Source: Neisseria lactamica NS19 (GTDB taxonomy: Bacteria > Pseudomonadota > Gammaproteobacteria > Burkholderiales > Neisseriaceae). Taken from it: DNA of 15,769 nt. The stretch's first letter is position 1. Every line of letters starts with the position of its first letter. Below, piece after piece: positions 13,951 to 15,769 of the stretch. The DNA is taken from positions 1 to 15,769 of the forward strand of contig AEPI01000056.1 of assembly GCA_000193795.2 (NCBI GenBank), read 5' to 3'. Both the position numbers and the translations under genes were made by a program. Below the pieces are notes generated by a model. It was given only the letters and a program-made list of their open reading frames with translations. It searched no databases and was not told the DNA's origin.

Positions 13951-14328
13951 ATGGAAACCCACGAAAAAATCCGCTTGATGCGCGAATTGAACAAATGGTC
14001 GCAGGAGGATATGGCGGAAAAGCTGGCGATGTCGGCAGGCGGGTATGCCAAAATCGAACGGGGTGAGACGCAGTTGAATATCCCGCGTTTGGAGCAGTTG
14101 GCTCAGATTTTCAAAATCGATATGTGGGATTTGCTCAAATCTGGCGGCGGCGGGATGGTGTTGCAGATTAATGAAGGAGATAGTGGTGGCGATATTGCGT
14201 TGTATGCGTCGGGTGATGTTTCGATGAAAATAGAATTTTTAAAAATGGAATTGAAACACTGCAAAGAAATGTTGGAACAAAAAGACAAAGAAATCGAGCT
14301 GCTCCGCAAGCTGACCGAAACCGTTTAA
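13951..14328 (+). CDS. XRE-family regulator with C-terminal coiled coil
   Basis: The 125-residue protein has an XRE (Cro/CI-type) helix-turn-helix domain over about 5-62, with recognition region SQEDMAEKLAMSAGGYAKIERGE. A glycine-rich linker and a short variable segment follow. The C-terminus (about 92-123, KIEFLKMELKHCKEMLEQKD and onward) has heptad-spaced hydrophobic residues typical of a coiled coil, probably for dimerisation. The target is unknown; the divergent cassette promoter and its own promoter are the obvious candidates. Its base composition is closer to core Neisseria genes than to the cassette, so it may predate the insertion. It starts at ATG 13951 behind AGAAAG and ends just before a DUS terminator. 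Confidence 0.85.
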   Translation: METHEKIRLMRELNKWSQEDMAEKLAMSAGGYAKIERGETQLNIPRLEQLAQIFKIDMWDLLKSGGGGMVLQINEGDSGGDIALYASGDVSMKIEFLKMELKHCKEMLEQKDKEIELLRKLTETV

Positions 14329-14332
14329 ACAG

Positions 14333-14367
14333 ATATGCCGTCTGAAAAAAGTTTTCAGGCGGCATAT
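14333..14367 (+). terminator. DUS-type terminator after the XRE gene
   Basis: ATGCCGTCTGAA at 14335-14346 pairs with TTCAGGCGGCAT at 14354-14365, which has one A-to-G change that still allows a G-U pair. The stem extends outward by two A/T pairs and inward by two more. ATTCTTT follows, giving a moderate intrinsic terminator. The right arm is no longer an exact uptake sequence. Confidence 0.8.
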
Positions 14368-14383
14368 TCTTTGACAGGTCTTG

Positions 14384-14389
14384 TATAAT
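14384..14389 (+). promoter_or_regulatory. candidate -10 box for rsmD
   Basis: A perfect TATAAT lies 28 bases before the rsmD start. TTGACA at 14371-14376 is also perfect but only 7 bases away, too close to act as its -35. The true promoter may use another -35 or none. Confidence 0.35.
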
Positions 14390-14416
14390 ACCGTTTGAAC
14401 TTTCAGGTTTTTGATT

Positions 14417-14986
14417 ATGGCGGCAGGCAAACATACCAAACACAGCAACCGGGTACGCATTATCGGCGGGCAATGCCGGGGCAGGAAATTGAGTTTCGCA
14501 TCCGCAGACGGACTGCGCCCAACCCCCGACAGCGTGCGTGAGAAGCTGTTTAACTGGCTGGGACAGGATTTGACGGGAAAAACGGTTTTGGATCTCTTCG
14601 GAGGCAGCGGCGCACTCGGTATGGAGGCGGCATCGCGTAATGCAAAACGGGTCGTGATTGCAGACAACAACCGTCAAACGGTACAAACCCTTGAGAAAAA
14701 CAGCCGAGAACTGGGTTTGAGGCAGGTGCAAACCGTCTGTTCGGACGGCATTGCCTATTTGGCAAACCTAAAAGAGAAATTCGATGTCGTCTTCCTTGAT
14801 CCGCCGTTTGCGTGGCAAAGTTGGGAAAGTCTTTTCAATGCATTGGGCACACGCCTGAATGACGGCGCATATGTCTATATCGAGGCAGGCAGGCAGCCGG
14901 ACAAACCTGATTGGCTGACGGGATATAGGGAGGGGAAGTCGGGGCAGGGTACATTTGAATTAAGGGTTTTCCAAGTGGCTGAATAA
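14417..14986 (+). CDS. rsmD: 16S rRNA (guanine-966-N2) methyltransferase RsmD
   Basis: This AdoMet-dependent enzyme methylates G966 of 16S rRNA, next to the base modified by RsmB, which is also in this window. The 189-residue product has the family motifs RIIGGQCRGRKL, RPTPDSVREKLFNWL at 34-48, the AdoMet loop DLFGGSGALGMEA at 59-71 and the catalytic FLDPPF at 126-131. The length is typical. The ATG at 14417 is preferred to an in-frame TTG at 14411; the ribosome binding site is weak. It is a single gene between a DUS terminator and a hairpin. Confidence 0.96.
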   Translation: MAAGKHTKHSNRVRIIGGQCRGRKLSFASADGLRPTPDSVREKLFNWLGQDLTGKTVLDLFGGSGALGMEAASRNAKRVVIADNNRQTVQTLEKNSRELGLRQVQTVCSDGIAYLANLKEKFDVVFLDPPFAWQSWESLFNALGTRLNDGAYVYIEAGRQPDKPDWLTGYREGKSGQGTFELRVFQVAE

Positions 14987-15010
14987 TATGCGCTTTGATA
15001 ATCATTTCCA

Positions 15011-15034
15011 GGTTGTAAACATTCGTTTGCAACC
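15011..15034. repeat. perfect 10-bp dyad between rsmD and fdx
   Basis: GGTTGTAAAC and GTTTGCAACC pair over 10 bases (one G-T) around the loop ATTC, 24 bases past the rsmD stop. No T-run follows on either strand, so it is a poor intrinsic terminator. It lies about 25 bases upstream of the ferredoxin -10, a normal place for a regulator's operator. Confidence 0.75.
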
Positions 15035-15055
15035 GTCCGGTTCAAAAAAACCTTA

Positions 15056-15064
15056 TGCTATAAT
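15056..15064 (+). promoter_or_regulatory. extended -10 promoter of the ferredoxin gene
   Basis: TGCTATAAT is an exact extended -10 element, 44 bases upstream of the fdx start. No good -35 is present, as is usual for extended -10 promoters. Confidence 0.65.
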
Positions 15065-15108
15065 CCGCGCCCGCCCGGTTTTGATAATTTAGTGGAAAAG
15101 GAAAAGAA

Positions 15109-15360
15109 ATGTCGCTCTTTATTACCGACGAGTGCATCAACTGCGACGTATGCGAACCCGAATGTCCGAATGATGCCATTTCCCAAGGCGAGGAAATTTA
15201 TGAAATCAACCCCAACCTCTGCACGCAGTGCGTCGGACACTACGATGAACCGCAGTGCCAGCAGGTTTGTCCGGTCGATTGCATCTTGATTGACGAAGAA
15301 CACCCCGAAACCCATGACGAATTGATGGCAAAATACGAAAAGATAATTCAATTTAAATAA
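15109..15360 (+). CDS. 2[4Fe-4S] ferredoxin (YfhL / Allochromatium type)
   Basis: An 83-residue low-potential electron carrier, cytoplasmic. The first cluster motif is CINCDVCEPEC, with cysteines 9, 12, 15 and 19. The second is C38-x2-C41-x8-C50-x3-C54, followed by Cys58. The enlarged spacing in the second motif and the C-terminal helix (about 65-83) mark the Allochromatium-type or YfhL-like group. The redox partner is not known from the sequence. The ATG at 15109 follows AAGGA. The gene has its own promoter and ends before an A/T-rich hairpin and the tRNA promoter. Confidence 0.95.
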   Translation: MSLFITDECINCDVCEPECPNDAISQGEEIYEINPNLCTQCVGHYDEPQCQQVCPVDCILIDEEHPETHDELMAKYEKIIQFK

Positions 15361-15370
15361 ATTACATTTG

Positions 15371-15394
15371 AAAACAGAATATTAAATCTGTTTT
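15371..15394 (+). terminator. weak terminator after the ferredoxin gene
   Basis: AAAACAGA and TCTGTTTT form an 8-bp A/T-rich stem around an 8-base loop, 10 bases past the stop. The T-run is part of the stem. It may stop transcription only partly. Confidence 0.5.
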
Positions 15395-15414
15395 AAGATA
15401 AAATAAAAAAAAGC

Positions 15415-15443
15415 TTGACGGAAAAACGAGCCGCTAATAAACT
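15415..15443 (+). promoter_or_regulatory. promoter of the tRNA-Tyr-Gly-Thr operon
   Basis: TTGACG at 15415-15420 and TAAACT at 15438-15443 are separated by 17 bases, and the first tRNA starts 13 bases later. The stretch just upstream (15395-15412) is nearly all A and T, with a run of eight A, like the UP elements of strong stable-RNA promoters. Confidence 0.7.
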
Positions 15444-15456
15444 AGCGTTCTCTTTT

Positions 15457-15540
15457 GGAGGGATTCCCGAGCGGTCAAAGGGGGCAGACTGTAAATCTGT
15501 TGCGGAAGCTTCGAAGGTTCGAATCCTTCTCCCTCCACCA
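15457..15540 (+). tRNA. tRNA-Tyr (GTA)
   Basis: The acceptor stem is GGAGGGA with TCCCTCC, discriminator A, and CCA is encoded. The anticodon stem GCAGA/TCTGT holds the loop CTGTAAA, giving anticodon GTA at 15491-15493. The long variable arm typical of class II tRNAs is present, and the T-arm reads GGTTCGAATCC. Confidence 0.97.
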
Positions 15541-15569
15541 AAATTCTTATTTGGGGCAGTACAAGTAAT

Positions 15570-15643
15570 GCGGGTGTAGCTCAATGGTAGAGCAGAAGCC
15601 TTCCAAGCTTACGGTGAGGGTTCGATTCCCTTCACCCGCTCCA
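15570..15643 (+). tRNA. tRNA-Gly (TCC)
   Basis: The acceptor stem is GCGGGTG with CACCCGC, discriminator T, encoded CCA. The anticodon loop CTTCCAA gives TCC at 15602-15604. The T-loop TTCGATT is intact. It lies 29 bases after tRNA-Tyr. Confidence 0.97.
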
Positions 15644-15652
15644 AACAATTAG

Positions 15653-15727
<75 letters not shown>

Positions 15728-15769
15728 TCTGATTCAACCATCCTTTTTTAAAAGCTTATAGGAAATTGC
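15728..15769 (+). other. leader of the next gene, probably tuf
   Basis: The 42 bases after tRNA-Thr hold a T6 run and end with AGGAAATTGC, which could be a ribosome binding site. No start codon falls inside the window. EF-Tu as the next gene is an inference from the tRNA order alone. Confidence 0.35.

Noticed and set aside
14371..14389. TTGACA and TATAAT close together upstream of rsmD as a classical promoter
   Set aside because: The spacing is only 7 bases, far from the 16-18 needed; only the TATAAT is kept as a low-confidence -10.
12473..14400. Insertion sequence, prophage or CRISPR array as the source of the cassette
   Set aside because: No transposase, integrase, terminal inverted repeats, target duplications or spaced direct repeats are visible. 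Homologous recombination through uptake fits better.

Overview
The window comes from a Neisseria chromosome, most likely one of the species that use the AT-type DNA uptake sequence (N. meningitidis, N. gonorrhoeae, N. lactamica and close relatives). The evidence is about fifteen exact copies of the 10-base uptake core GCCGTCTGAA or its complement, mostly as inverted pairs between genes. The gene order (lysM protein, def, fmt, rsmB, DUF4390, ntrYX, dprA, smg, topA ... rsmD, ferredoxin, tRNA-Tyr-Gly-Thr) also matches what I recall of pathogenic Neisseria. The species is an inference.

Layout. (1) Positions 1-125: the probable tail of an unidentified upstream gene and a DUS-type terminator. (2) 140-1363, minus strand: a secreted LysM protein. 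(3) 1547-8339, plus strand: peptide deformylase and Met-tRNA formyltransferase, which are the formyl-methionine add-and-remove pair, then the 16S rRNA m5C967 methyltransferase RsmB. Tightly overlapping DUF4390, ntrY and ntrX follow, the last two being a membrane sensor kinase and its response regulator. (4) 8429-12472, plus strand: dprA (natural transformation), smg and topA. (5) 12511-13833: a convergent terminator and a low-GC cassette of three minus-strand genes, two small membrane proteins and one uracil-DNA-glycosylase-like protein. The cassette has no standard DUS. (6) 13951-14986, plus strand: an XRE-type regulator and rsmD. (7) 15109-15727, plus strand: a 2[4Fe-4S] ferredoxin and three tRNA genes. 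The last bases look like the leader of the next gene, by synteny probably tuf (EF-Tu).

Points most worth a second look: the topA reading frame appears shifted by one extra A in a six-A tract, removing half of the last zinc ribbon. NtrX keeps its receiver and DNA-binding ends but has lost Walker A, Walker B and the sigma-54 GAFTGA loop. The terminator bordering the low-GC cassette carries two exact copies of another uptake dialect (AGGTCGTCTGAA, associated with N. mucosa), which suggests where the cassette came from. dprA, itself a transformation gene, carries an inverted DUS pair inside its coding sequence. A 10-bp perfect dyad sits just upstream of the ferredoxin promoter.
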